From Vallitalea pronyensis (GTDB taxonomy: Bacteria > Bacillota > Clostridia > Lachnospirales > Vallitaleaceae): a DNA stretch of 64,000 nt. Both the position numbers and the translations under genes were made by a program. Below are positions 34,293-42,845 of this stretch, piece by piece. The notes below the pieces were generated by a model. That model ran no database searches. It was not told the DNA's origin and was given only the letters and a program-made list of their open reading frames with translations. The first letter of the stretch is position 1. Each line of letters begins with the position of its first letter. The stretch lies in NCBI RefSeq assembly GCF_018141445.1, contig NZ_CP058649.1, positions 4,607,001 to 4,671,000 of the forward strand, in the 5' to 3' direction.

Positions 34293-36014
34293 TTATTCAG
34301 CTATATAAGCTTCACTAAAGTCAACTGTACCCAGTACTGAACGGTCCCAGTCAACAACTTTCTCAGATGCTAGCATGGTGTCTGAATAGTGATATACAGG
34401 AATGATAGGCATATCATTCATGAATATTTCCTGTGCTTTATATAAAGCATCAAAGTGTTCCTTACCTTGTGTCTTCGTTGCTTGGGTTAGTAATTCATCA
34501 AATTCTTTGTTATCGTAGTTTGGATCATTTAATTCATTTTCTTTTGTAAAGAGACTTAATAAGCCTATAGGGTCCATGAAGTCTGTTCCCCAGCCCCCTC
34601 GAGCTATTTCAAAATTACCTTGAATCCTATTTTCTTGGAAAACAGCCCATTCTTGATTCTTAACTTTACATGATATACCTAGGTTGGTTTTGAACATTTC
34701 TTGAACCAGTTCAGCAACTGTTTGATGCCCATCACTTGTGTTATAGAGTATGGTAAACTCTGGGAACCCTTCGCCATTTGGATACCCTGCTTCTGCAAGT
34801 AAGGCTTGAGCTTCTTCTATTTTGCTGCTATCTGTTGCTAGACCATACGTACCAGCCGTTTCAAAGAAATCTCTTCCTTCTGAGTCTTTTAATCCTGGTG
34901 GTATAAAGCCTGCAGCTGGAACTTGACCAGCAGCTAATGTTTCTGTAACAACTTCTCGGTCAATACTTAAAGCCAAGGCTCTTCTAACCCGAGCATCTTT
35001 CCAGATATCAAGGTCTAAATTGAAGCTGTAATAATAGGTTGCAAGTAGAGGATATACATAGAAATTTGGGTCTTCGGCAATTAAACGAGGTACTTCTGCT
35101 GTAGGTACTGAAGGGATAAAGTGCAGCTCACCATTTTCATAGGCTTGATATGCTGTAGCGTCTTCATCAATGAACTTACCTTCAATACCGTCTAATTTTA
35201 CCACATCGGCATTCCAATAGTGCTCATTTTTAACTAATGTTAAGCCATCACCAATTCTGTAGGATGTCAATACAAAAGGTCCATTGGATATGACTTCTGT
35301 AGGATCTTTCGCCCATGCACCATCTGCTCCTGCTTCAACTGCTGATTGTTTCACAGGCATGAAATGATAGAATGACAATAAACTTACAATATAATCTGTT
35401 GGATTCTTTAACGTAACTTCTAATGTGTAGTCATCGCTGGCTGCTACACCAACGTCGTCCAATGATCCACCATTAACAGCTTCATAAGCACCGACAATAT
35501 TGGTATATTTCCATATCCAAGCATATTCGGATGCTGTTGCTGGGTCCATACCTCTTTTCCAAGCATATACAAAATCATGAGCTGTAAGTGGACTACCATC
35601 TGACCACTTTGATTCTCTTAAATGGAAAACGACTGTTTTTCCATCTTCAGAAATATCCCAACTTTCAGCGATACCGGGATATACCTCACCACTTTTTTCT
35701 CTAGTTAACCCTTCAAAGGTTTGGCTAATCACATTACCGCCATCGTTTGCAGCATTTAAGGTAGGATCAATTGTTTTAGGGTCGGCACCAACGTTCCACA
35801 ATAGAACATTCTCATTTGTTTCAAGTGCCTCATCTTTATCTTTCTCATCTTGTTGTGTGCCTTCTTCTTTTTTGCCTTCATCTTGTTTATTGTTATCGTC
35901 TTGTTGTTGTGTACTCGTATCTTGTTCTTTCGCTGTATCTTCTTTTTTACCACAGGCAGTAAATAAAGTTATTGTCAAAGCTAATACAAGTATCAGTGAT
36001 AATATCTTTTTCAT
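34293..36014 (-). CDS. oppA: Oligopeptide-binding lipoprotein
   Basis: 573 residues. The signal peptide ends in lipobox FTAC (Cys21), then a long Lys/Glu/Asp/Gln-rich linker (about residues 22-65). It is a family 5 solute-binding protein with ESWDISEDGKTVVFHLRE and the SDGSPLTAHDFVYAWKRGMDP segment typical of OppA. It captures peptides outside the cell and passes them to OppBC. It is the last gene of oppB-C-D-F-A, behind a short hairpin, and is followed by a strong terminator. The peptide specificity is not readable; a quorum or nutrient role are both possible. Confidence 0.95.
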   Translation of the reverse strand: MKKILSLILVLALTITLFTACGKKEDTAKEQDTSTQQQDDNNKQDEGKKEEGTQQDEKDKDEALETNENVLLWNVGADPKTIDPTLNAANDGGNVISQTFEGLTREKSGEVYPGIAESWDISEDGKTVVFHLRESKWSDGSPLTAHDFVYAWKRGMDPATASEYAWIWKYTNIVGAYEAVNGGSLDDVGVAASDDYTLEVTLKNPTDYIVSLLSFYHFMPVKQSAVEAGADGAWAKDPTEVISNGPFVLTSYRIGDGLTLVKNEHYWNADVVKLDGIEGKFIDEDATAYQAYENGELHFIPSVPTAEVPRLIAEDPNFYVYPLLATYYYSFNLDLDIWKDARVRRALALSIDREVVTETLAAGQVPAAGFIPPGLKDSEGRDFFETAGTYGLATDSSKIEEAQALLAEAGYPNGEGFPEFTILYNTSDGHQTVAELVQEMFKTNLGISCKVKNQEWAVFQENRIQGNFEIARGGWGTDFMDPIGLLSLFTKENELNDPNYDNKEFDELLTQATKTQGKEHFDALYKAQEIFMNDMPIIPVYHYSDTMLASEKVVDWDRSVLGTVDFSEAYIAE

Positions 36015-36043
36015 CTAACTCCTCCTTTTACTTTTTATATTCG

Positions 36044-36066
36044 TTGCCACGTTGAATACATGGCAA
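36044..36066 (-). other. Hairpin between oppF and oppA
   Basis: TTGCCATG and CGTGGCAA pair (one wobble) around a 7-base loop on the minus strand, directly upstream of the oppA leader. No T tract follows. It could be a processing site that uncouples oppA from the upstream message. Confidence 0.5.
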
Positions 36067-36101
36067 AAAATATCATCATTAAAATTGAACGTATTACATC
36101 C

Positions 36102-37094
36102 TTACTTATTTATGTCATCAACCAGATGGCAAGCTACAAAATGACCAGGTTTTATTTCTTGTAACTCCGGCGTCTCTTCATTGCATATCTCTTTACAATA
36201 ACGGCATCTTGAACTAAAACGACAACCTGCCGAAGGGTTAATAGGACTGCCAACTTCTCCTTCTAATATAATTCTTTTATTGGTACTTTTGGCTTTTGGA
36301 TCGGGTATGGGTATAGAGGATAATAATGCTTTTGTATACGGATGCAATGGATTATTATACAATTCATCACTTTCCGTAATCTCCATCATATTCCCAAGGT
36401 ACATCACGCCTATTCTATCGGATATATGCTTTACCATGGATAAATCATGGGCAATAAACAAATAAGTCAACCCTAATTCATGTTGAAGATCTTCGAGCAT
36501 ATTGACAACTTGTGCTTGAATGGAAACGTCAAGAGCTGAAATAGGCTCATCACAAATAATCAAGTCCGGTTCGATGGCTAATGCCCTTGCAATACCAATT
36601 CTCTGACGTTGCCCACCTGAAAATTCATGGGGATAACGACTTGCATGCTCTTTCTTTAAACCCACTACATGAAGCAGTTCAAATATTCTGTTTTGACGGG
36701 CTTTCCCTTTATAATCCGTATGAATATCAATCCCCTCACCAATAATATCCGCAACTGTCATACGTGAATTCAGCGAAGCATAGGGGTCTTGAAAGATCAT
36801 CTGTATTTTTTTGCGATAAGGTAGCATGTCTTTTTCTGACAGTGTGGCAATGTCTTTTCCATCAAATATAATTTGGCCCCCTGTAGGTTCATACAGCCTG
36901 ACAATACTACGTCCTGTGGTGGACTTACCACAACCTGATTCGCCTACTAAGCCAAAAGTCTCCCCCTTTTTTATATCAAAAGAGATATTATCAACCGCTT
37001 TTAGGTATGTTTTTTTCTTACGAAATAGACTGTTTTTTGCCACAAAGTATTTTTTTAGATTCTTTACTTCCAATAGTGGTCTCATGTCAGCCAT
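36102..37094 (-). CDS. oppF: Oligopeptide ABC transporter ATP-binding protein OppF
   Basis: About 330 residues. Walker A is GESGCGKSTTGR, the signature is FSGGQRQRIGIARAL, and Walker B is LIICDEPISALDV. The C-terminal OppF/DppF extension carries a conserved cysteine cluster (SRCRYCKEIC), known to bind an iron-sulfur cluster in some members. The start is taken as the ATG at 37094, which overlaps the oppD stop by eight bases; a GTG three codons upstream is too close to the ribosome site. It works as a heterodimer with OppD. Confidence 0.95.
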   Translation of the reverse strand: MADMRPLLEVKNLKKYFVAKNSLFRKKKTYLKAVDNISFDIKKGETFGLVGESGCGKSTTGRSIVRLYEPTGGQIIFDGKDIATLSEKDMLPYRKKIQMIFQDPYASLNSRMTVADIIGEGIDIHTDYKGKARQNRIFELLHVVGLKKEHASRYPHEFSGGQRQRIGIARALAIEPDLIICDEPISALDVSIQAQVVNMLEDLQHELGLTYLFIAHDLSMVKHISDRIGVMYLGNMMEITESDELYNNPLHPYTKALLSSIPIPDPKAKSTNKRIILEGEVGSPINPSAGCRFSSRCRYCKEICNEETPELQEIKPGHFVACHLVDDINK

Positions 37095-38106
37095 GGCTAT
37101 CACATCCTTTTACAAATCCTTCTACATCCGGTGCATCTTCATGTAATAACCAACAGGCTGATGTATGGGTATCACTGATCCTAAATGTAGGCATTAATGC
37201 TTGTTTACAAATCTCCATAACATTCGGGCATCTTGTAGAAAAGGGGCATCCTTTGGGAGGATTAAGTAAATCTGGAGGGGACCCTGGAATAGGTACCAAA
37301 CGTCCTTTTTCTTTTGCATCCATTCTTGGTACAGACTCCAGTAAACCAATGGTATAGGGATGCTGTGGGGAATAAAAGATTTCTTCAACAGTCCCCTTCT
37401 CCATGATTAAGCCGCCATACATAACGATTAAGTTGGTACATGTTTCAGCAATAACACCTAAGTCATGGGTAATCATAATAATGGATGTATCTATATCTTC
37501 TGAGAGTTTTTTCATGATATCCAGTATCTGTGCTTGAATGGTTACATCCAAAGCCGTTGTTGGTTCATCGGCAATTAGCAATTTGGGATCACAAGATAAT
37601 GCCGTAGCTATCATGGCCCTTTGTCGCATACCTCCTGAAAACTCATGAGGGTATGCGTTTATTCTTTTTTCTGGTTCTGGTATACCTACTTGTCGTAGCT
37701 TTTCTATAGCAATCATTAAGGCTTGTCGTTTAGAGACTTTTTTGTGCTTACGAATAACTTCCACCATGAGATTTTTTATTGTAAAAACAGGATTCAAAGA
37801 GGTCATAGGGTCTTGAAAGATCATGGATATTTCTTTCCCTCTAAGTTCTGACATTTCTCTATTTGTTTTGGTTGAGATGACTTCTCCATCAAAAACAACC
37901 TCACCTTCCTTGATTCTTCCTGGATGATCAACTAACCCCATAATGGAGAGCCCCGTTACACTCTTTCCACTACCTGACTCGCCAACAATACCTAAAATTT
38001 CACCTTTATCTAACGTAAAACTGTTACCACGTACCGCCTGTACTTCACCTAAATGTGTAAAGAACGATGTGGTTAAGTTTTTTACTTCAAGAATTTTGTT
38101 CATCAT
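37087..38106 (-). CDS. oppD: Oligopeptide ABC transporter ATP-binding protein OppD
   Basis: About 339 residues. Walker A is GESGSGKSVTG, the signature is FSGGMRQRAMIATAL, and Walker B is LLIADEPTTALDV. The C-terminal extension includes a cysteine-containing segment (STRCPNVMEICK). TTG at 38112 opens the frame, but ATG at 38106 (or 38103) is better placed after GGTAGG. The gene follows oppC by about seven bases. It powers peptide import with OppF. Confidence 0.95.
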   Translation of the reverse strand: MMNKILEVKNLTTSFFTHLGEVQAVRGNSFTLDKGEILGIVGESGSGKSVTGLSIMGLVDHPGRIKEGEVVFDGEVISTKTNREMSELRGKEISMIFQDPMTSLNPVFTIKNLMVEVIRKHKKVSKRQALMIAIEKLRQVGIPEPEKRINAYPHEFSGGMRQRAMIATALSCDPKLLIADEPTTALDVTIQAQILDIMKKLSEDIDTSIIMITHDLGVIAETCTNLIVMYGGLIMEKGTVEEIFYSPQHPYTIGLLESVPRMDAKEKGRLVPIPGSPPDLLNPPKGCPFSTRCPNVMEICKQALMPTFRISDTHTSACWLLHEDAPDVEGFVKGCDSHG

Positions 38107-38113
38107 CTTCAAC

Positions 38114-39310
38114 CTACCCTTTCCTTAATCTAGGATCTAAAGCATCTCTTAATCCATCCCCTAAAAAGTTGAATGCAAGCATTGTAATGGCTAATGCAGC
38201 TGCAGGGAAGAATAATTGATAAGGATATGTTAATAATCCAGGTAAAGCGTTATTTGCTAAGGTTCCCCAAGAGGCTTGTGGTGCAGAAACGCCTAATCCA
38301 ATAAAACTTAAAAAAGCTTCGGTAAAAATAGCTGCTGGAATCATCATGGTCATGGAAACAATGATAGGACCCAATGCATTGGGTATTAAGTGTCTAAGAA
38401 TGATTTTTCTCTTGGATACACCTATTACCCGTGCTGCCAGTATAAATTCTTGCTCTTTTAGGGATAACATCTGACCACGAACAAGTCGAGCCATAGCCAC
38501 CCAATACACACTGCATAGTGCAATAATAATACTTGCTAAACCATCACTTTTCTCAAATAATACCATCAGCAAAATGACGTATAATACCAGAGGGATAGAG
38601 TTAATAATGTCCACAATACGCATCATAATATTATCCACACGTCCACCCTCAAATCCCGATATACTTCCATAGACAACACCTATTAAAAAGTTAACAAGTG
38701 TAGCTATAAAACCAATGAGCAATGAGATTCTTGCACCATACATAATACGTGTTAGCATATCTCTTCCCAAATCATCTGTACCAAATAAGTATGTTCGATT
38801 TAACTTCTTATGGGAATATTTCGTATAAACGGTGCCTTCATATTCAATGGTAAAATCATAATCATACCCTTGCTTATCTTTCAAAAGATTATAAGAAAAA
38901 TCAAGTTTTATCTCTTTGTTGTCGTCCAACATATAGTAATAAATTTTATTCTTGATGTCTTTTCTCTTCTTATCCAGTTCTAACCTTCTCACTAAGTAAC
39001 CTTTATCCGAAACGAGAAACATATTATAATTTTTGGATAGATATAGATTCATATCCTCACCAATATTGAATACTTCAAGAATTGGCGGCAAATTCTTATA
39101 TTCATTTTTTTGATCGGAATAACTATACTGGGTGAAGTATGGGCCTACTACAGCAAATAAAACAATCAAGATAATGGTTACAAAACCTATCATGGATAAT
39201 TTGTTTTTCTTCAGTCTTCTCCAAGCATCTTGCCAATAAGTTAGACTTGGTCGTGTGGTTTCAGCTTCTTCATCTTTATTTTTTATAAATACAAATCGAT
39301 TATCTGCCAT
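38114..39310 (-). CDS. oppC: Oligopeptide ABC permease OppC
   Basis: 398 residues, longer than typical OppC (about 300) because of a roughly 100-residue extracytoplasmic insert between helix 1 and helix 2 (about residues 60-165), seen in many Firmicute OppC proteins. The EAA loop FILAARVIGVSKRKIILRHLIPN and the C-terminal FLGDGLRDALDPRLR are family hallmarks. It pairs with OppB encoded three bases upstream. Confidence 0.95.
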   Translation of the reverse strand: MADNRFVFIKNKDEEAETTRPSLTYWQDAWRRLKKNKLSMIGFVTIILIVLFAVVGPYFTQYSYSDQKNEYKNLPPILEVFNIGEDMNLYLSKNYNMFLVSDKGYLVRRLELDKKRKDIKNKIYYYMLDDNKEIKLDFSYNLLKDKQGYDYDFTIEYEGTVYTKYSHKKLNRTYLFGTDDLGRDMLTRIMYGARISLLIGFIATLVNFLIGVVYGSISGFEGGRVDNIMMRIVDIINSIPLVLYVILLMVLFEKSDGLASIIIALCSVYWVAMARLVRGQMLSLKEQEFILAARVIGVSKRKIILRHLIPNALGPIIVSMTMMIPAAIFTEAFLSFIGLGVSAPQASWGTLANNALPGLLTYPYQLFFPAAALAITMLAFNFLGDGLRDALDPRLRKG

Positions 39311-39313
39311 GAT

Positions 39314-40240
39314 TTACGACTCCTTTCCAAGCTTTATTCTCGGATCAATCAATCCATAAACGATATCAACAATGAGTACCATGACGATGTAGAAAGCTGC
39401 ATAGAAAATGGTCATGCCCATAATCGTTGTATAATCACGATTACCCACACTTTCAACAAAATAACGTCCCATACCAGGTATGGCGAAAATCCTCTCAATA
39501 ACAAATGAACCGGTAAGTATAGCAGCAACCATTGGACCTACATATGTGACGACAGGAATAAGTGCATTCTTAACAGCATGTTTTGCAATGACTTTATATT
39601 CACTAATACCATTCGCTCTAGCTGTTCGTATGTAATCTTGCCGCATGACTTCCAACATACTGGACCGGGTTAGTCTGGATACAAATGATAAAGAATAACC
39701 TGCAAGTGCTAAAGAGGGTCCAATGTAACCGAGAGAAGATTCAATCCCAAAAGTTGGCAACCATCCAAGTTGACCTGCAAAGAAATAGATTAACAATGTT
39801 GCCATGACAAAATTGGGAACCGTGACCCCTATGGTGGCCATAAACATGACCAAGTAATCAACGGGTTTGTTCTGTTTCAAAGCTGAAATAATACCTAATG
39901 GTAATCCCAGTCCTATAATAAGGATGGTTGCTATTAGTCCTATTTTAGCTGTAGCTGGAAAACCTGATGCCAGTAACTCGTTGACCGAAATACCTTTTTT
40001 TTGAAAAGAAGGACCTAAATCAAATGTAACCAGCCCTTTCATGTAATCTAAATACTGCTCATGAAGTGGTGCGTCCAGATTGTATTTTTTATTAAGTGCT
40101 TTTAAAATCTCATCTGGTACTTTCTTTTCGCTTGTAAAAGGACCTCCAGGTATAGAGCGCATCATGACAAAAGTCAGTGTGGAAATTAAAATAAGTGTAA
40201 TGAGCGCTGAAAAAATCCGTTTTATAAAATAGCCTTTCAT
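39314..40240 (-). CDS. oppB: Oligopeptide ABC permease OppB
   Basis: About 308 residues with six helices. The EAA loop is DYIRTARANGISEYKVIAKHAVKNALIPV, and the C-terminus DIVYGLIDPRIKLG is typical. The frame is open from 40297, but the ATG at 40240 has GGAGGGAG seven bases upstream and gives the standard start MKGYFIKRI. It is the first gene of the operon, behind a leader of about 400 bases. Confidence 0.95.
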   Translation of the reverse strand: MKGYFIKRIFSALITLILISTLTFVMMRSIPGGPFTSEKKVPDEILKALNKKYNLDAPLHEQYLDYMKGLVTFDLGPSFQKKGISVNELLASGFPATAKIGLIATILIIGLGLPLGIISALKQNKPVDYLVMFMATIGVTVPNFVMATLLIYFFAGQLGWLPTFGIESSLGYIGPSLALAGYSLSFVSRLTRSSMLEVMRQDYIRTARANGISEYKVIAKHAVKNALIPVVTYVGPMVAAILTGSFVIERIFAIPGMGRYFVESVGNRDYTTIMGMTIFYAAFYIVMVLIVDIVYGLIDPRIKLGKES

Positions 40241-40613
40241 TAAAACTCCCTCCAATACTATCAATAAAATAATGTGCTGGATCTGTTGAATGAACAATCT
40301 AAGCTATCAATAAATTTCAAGCAACTTATCCAGATGATACAGCTTCTGATTTCTTTATGGATCGTCAAGATTACAAGCAATTAGATACAGATAAATCTCA
40401 GCGGGTACTGAGATTTATCCTTAGCTTTACTACTCTATACCATAATCTCTTCAATTCAACATGCTGCATGTTGTAGACCCAGTCACAATATGGGGCTTAT
40501 GTCAAGATTAAGTACCTGTATGAGAAACATCCCAATCTATTGTTTGTACAAACAAGTATGGAAGTATGGTGTTACACTTTATTAATTCTACATGTTATAC
40601 CTGTTACTGTATG

Positions 40614-40673
40614 TGACTGTGTAGTCATGTGACTGCATAGTCATATTCTACCATATGAATAATTGTCTGTCAA
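40614..40673 (-). promoter_or_regulatory. oppB promoter with two TGACT-N4-AGTCA operators
   Basis: Minus-strand TTGACA (40668-40673), 17 bp, TAGAAT (40645-40650). Immediately after the -10 come two tandem palindromes, TGACTGCATAGTCA (40630-40643) and TGACTGTGTAGTCA (40614-40627), 16 bp apart. The same box sits in the same place at the tetR promoter. Confidence 0.85.
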
Positions 40674-40694
40674 ATTTATTTCATACATTTATGT

Positions 40695-40733
40695 AAAAAA
40701 AATGAGTTCATCTATTTTATACTAGATGAACTC
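40695..40733 (-). terminator. Intrinsic terminator of the ykuS-like gene
   Basis: GAGTTCATCTA (40704-40714) pairs perfectly with TAGATGAACTC (40723-40733). The minus-strand stem is followed, one base later, by eight T. Confidence 0.88.
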
Positions 40734-40783
40734 TTAGGCGAAACCTTTTAATTTCATAACTTATATCTGAATCATTATATCCA

Positions 40784-41047
40784 TCAATGCCAATTGGATT
40801 CATGTTCAATGCGTTCTTCTACCTCTTCAGGTGTCATACCATCTGCATCAATTACAATTGCTTTACTTAAAGTATCTTGAATGCCTAACATATCTTCACT
40901 CATTCCTGTAATGACAATTGCTTCAATGTCACTATAATGCTCCCACGCATCTTCTACTGTCCCTTCAAAGGTTTCAACATCGTAACCTTTTTCTTCTAAA
41001 TACTCTCTAATGGGTGTTAATTCTCTTTCTACAGCAATATGTTTCAT
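40784..41047 (-). CDS. YkuS-like (UPF0180) small protein
   Basis: 87 residues, soluble and acidic, matching the UPF0180/YkuS family: a conserved start followed by a YLEEKGYDVETF segment and IVITGMSEDMLGIQD. The family has no established function. It follows the CoA-transferase gene on the same strand with about 130 bases between and has its own ribosome site (GGAGG). It may be the last gene of the liv-acd-etf transcription unit, or separate; a strong terminator follows it. Confidence 0.8.
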   Translation of the reverse strand: MKHIAVERELTPIREYLEEKGYDVETFEGTVEDAWEHYSDIEAIVITGMSEDMLGIQDTLSKAIVIDADGMTPEEVEERIEHESNWH

Positions 41048-41176
41048 GAAAATACCTCCTATAACTGATAAACCATCGGTTCATCTTATATGCTTATAGC
41101 AATTTGTAGGTTTAGTTTTAGCACTTCTATTGATTTTATTCACCTAAGTTTTAAGGGTGCTATAGCATGAGCTATT

Positions 41177-42748
41177 TTACTCGCATGTAAAACATCTGCT
41201 GTCCATTGGTTTAAGGTTATCACTGATTAATGGTTTAAAAGGCATTTTTTCAATAATATCTTTTTCTAAAGAGATACCAGGAGCAATTTCTGTAATCATG
41301 ATTCCTTCAGAGGTTAAAGTAAAGACACAGCGCTCTGTAATATATAATACTTCTTGTCCAATTTCTACAGAAAACTCTCCACTTGCACTTATCTCTTCCA
41401 CATGCTCAATGAATTTTTGATATTTACCTTCCTGGTGTATTTCAAGCTTATGATCACGACATTGACCTTTTAAACCACCTCCAGCAAAAGGAAAGCAGTA
41501 TACAATCTTTTTAGAAGATTGTGTAAGGTTAATGAAACCACCAACACCGATTATTTTATTACCTGTACGACTGACATTTACGTTACCAATTTTATCCACT
41601 TGCATAGCTCCTACAAATGTGATGTCTAAGCCACCTCCATCATAGAAGTCAAATTGATAAGCTTCGTCGTGGAGCACTTCACCATTAACCGCTGCTCCAA
41701 AGCTTAAGCCATTGGATGGATAACCGCCTATAACACCTGATTCAACGGTTAATTTAATGTTATCTGGTGCGTTCATTTTTTTACTTGCTTCTGGTACTAA
41801 TTCAGGAATGCCAATACCTAGATTAACAACAACACCATCTTTTAGCTCCATGGAAGCCCTTTTTGCAATGATTGAATGCAACATATTTCGATGTCTTTTT
41901 CTACCCGCTGCTATATTCAGCGCTTTCACTTTTTCTAATACATGACATGCATCCTCATCAAGCAACCTGATTTCACCGGTATAAGCAGGGTTATATTTTT
42001 CAATCATACTTTGATACTGTTCACTTTCTACAACAATAGCATCTACAATAATACCAGGAATTTTTACTTTCCTAAGGTCTGCCATTTCACTGGATAACCG
42101 TTCAACCTGTACAATGACTTTCCCCCCATTGGCTTTTACAGCCATAGCTGTTGCGAAAGGGTCAACATAAATGGCTTCTTTTTCCATGGTAATATTGCCG
42201 TTTATATCCGCAGTTGTCCCTCTTAACATGGCAACCGTAGGTTTTGGTGCTTTATAGAACAAGTATTCTTCACCATCTATTTCCATGACTTGAACCAGCT
42301 TTTCTTTAGAGGATGCATTTAAAGCACCTCCCCCATTTCGAGGGTCAACACATGTTTTTAATCCTATTTTTGTTATGATACCAGGTTTTCTACCTGACGC
42401 AGCCCGAAATAAATGTGATATTATCCCTAAAGGCATATTATAAGCTTCAATTTGGTTAAGAGCTGCCTGTCGATTGATTTTTATCATAGGTGTGAAATGA
42501 GATGAGATGACCCTCTTAACCATACCTTCATGACTCATGTGTTCAATCATTCTGGATTCATCCCATACCCCTTGCCCTGTGCCAAAAAAATATTTTAAAT
42601 CCCTAGGCTGTCCCGTTTCCAAGAATCTTGTTCCTACAGCTTCACATAACTCTTCTGGAAAGCCCATGGAGCCAAAACCATTAAAAACAACTTCATCACC
42701 ATTTTTAATCATTTGTGCGGCTTCGGTTTTATGCATTACTTTTCTCAT
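41177..42748 (-). CDS. Acyl-CoA:carboxylate CoA-transferase (Pct/YdiF-like, fused alpha and beta)
   Basis: 523 residues with both family I CoA-transferase halves in one chain. The oxyanion-hole motif near the N-terminus is in GFGSMGFPEELCEA, and the catalytic Glu336 lies in KLTVESGVIGG. The fused length and sequence type match propionate CoA-transferase and acetate/3-ketoacid CoA-transferases (YdiF, Pct). It moves CoA from acetyl-CoA or propionyl-CoA to a free carboxylate. It is downstream of two acyl-CoA dehydrogenase genes, an ETF and a Liv importer, which suggests that it activates the imported acid. The acid itself is not known. Confidence 0.9.
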   Translation of the reverse strand: MRKVMHKTEAAQMIKNGDEVVFNGFGSMGFPEELCEAVGTRFLETGQPRDLKYFFGTGQGVWDESRMIEHMSHEGMVKRVISSHFTPMIKINRQAALNQIEAYNMPLGIISHLFRAASGRKPGIITKIGLKTCVDPRNGGGALNASSKEKLVQVMEIDGEEYLFYKAPKPTVAMLRGTTADINGNITMEKEAIYVDPFATAMAVKANGGKVIVQVERLSSEMADLRKVKIPGIIVDAIVVESEQYQSMIEKYNPAYTGEIRLLDEDACHVLEKVKALNIAAGRKRHRNMLHSIIAKRASMELKDGVVVNLGIGIPELVPEASKKMNAPDNIKLTVESGVIGGYPSNGLSFGAAVNGEVLHDEAYQFDFYDGGGLDITFVGAMQVDKIGNVNVSRTGNKIIGVGGFINLTQSSKKIVYCFPFAGGGLKGQCRDHKLEIHQEGKYQKFIEHVEEISASGEFSVEIGQEVLYITERCVFTLTSEGIMITEIAPGISLEKDIIEKMPFKPLISDNLKPMDSRCFTCE

Positions 42749-42845
42749 TTTTTATCCAACATCAACCTACTTATAAGCATGGATTAATGTTGTGCCACCA
42801 CCTTTCATATTGACTTATTGGTTAGTGAACGCATTCTCATTCGTT

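Larger units (their letters stand above)
40241..40783. other. Gene-free stretch: long structured opp leader
   Basis: 543 bases. From the predicted opp start near 40638 to oppB is about 400 bases of untranslated leader. It contains a perfect 11-bp hairpin (GATAAATCTCA with TGAGATTTATC, 40390-40419) and a 7-bp hairpin (CAACATG with CATGTTG, 40457-40473). No T-box consensus is present, and I do not recognise a known riboswitch. The right end holds the terminator of the neighbouring gene. Confidence 0.55.

Noticed and set aside
40395..40468. A 23-codon leader peptide in the opp leader
   Set aside because: It has a start and stop but no credible ribosome site, so there is no support beyond chance.
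40241..40660. A T-box leader on the opp operon
   Set aside because: The conserved T-box sequence (AGGGTGG...ACCGCG) is absent on the transcribed strand, and the hairpins present do not resemble one.
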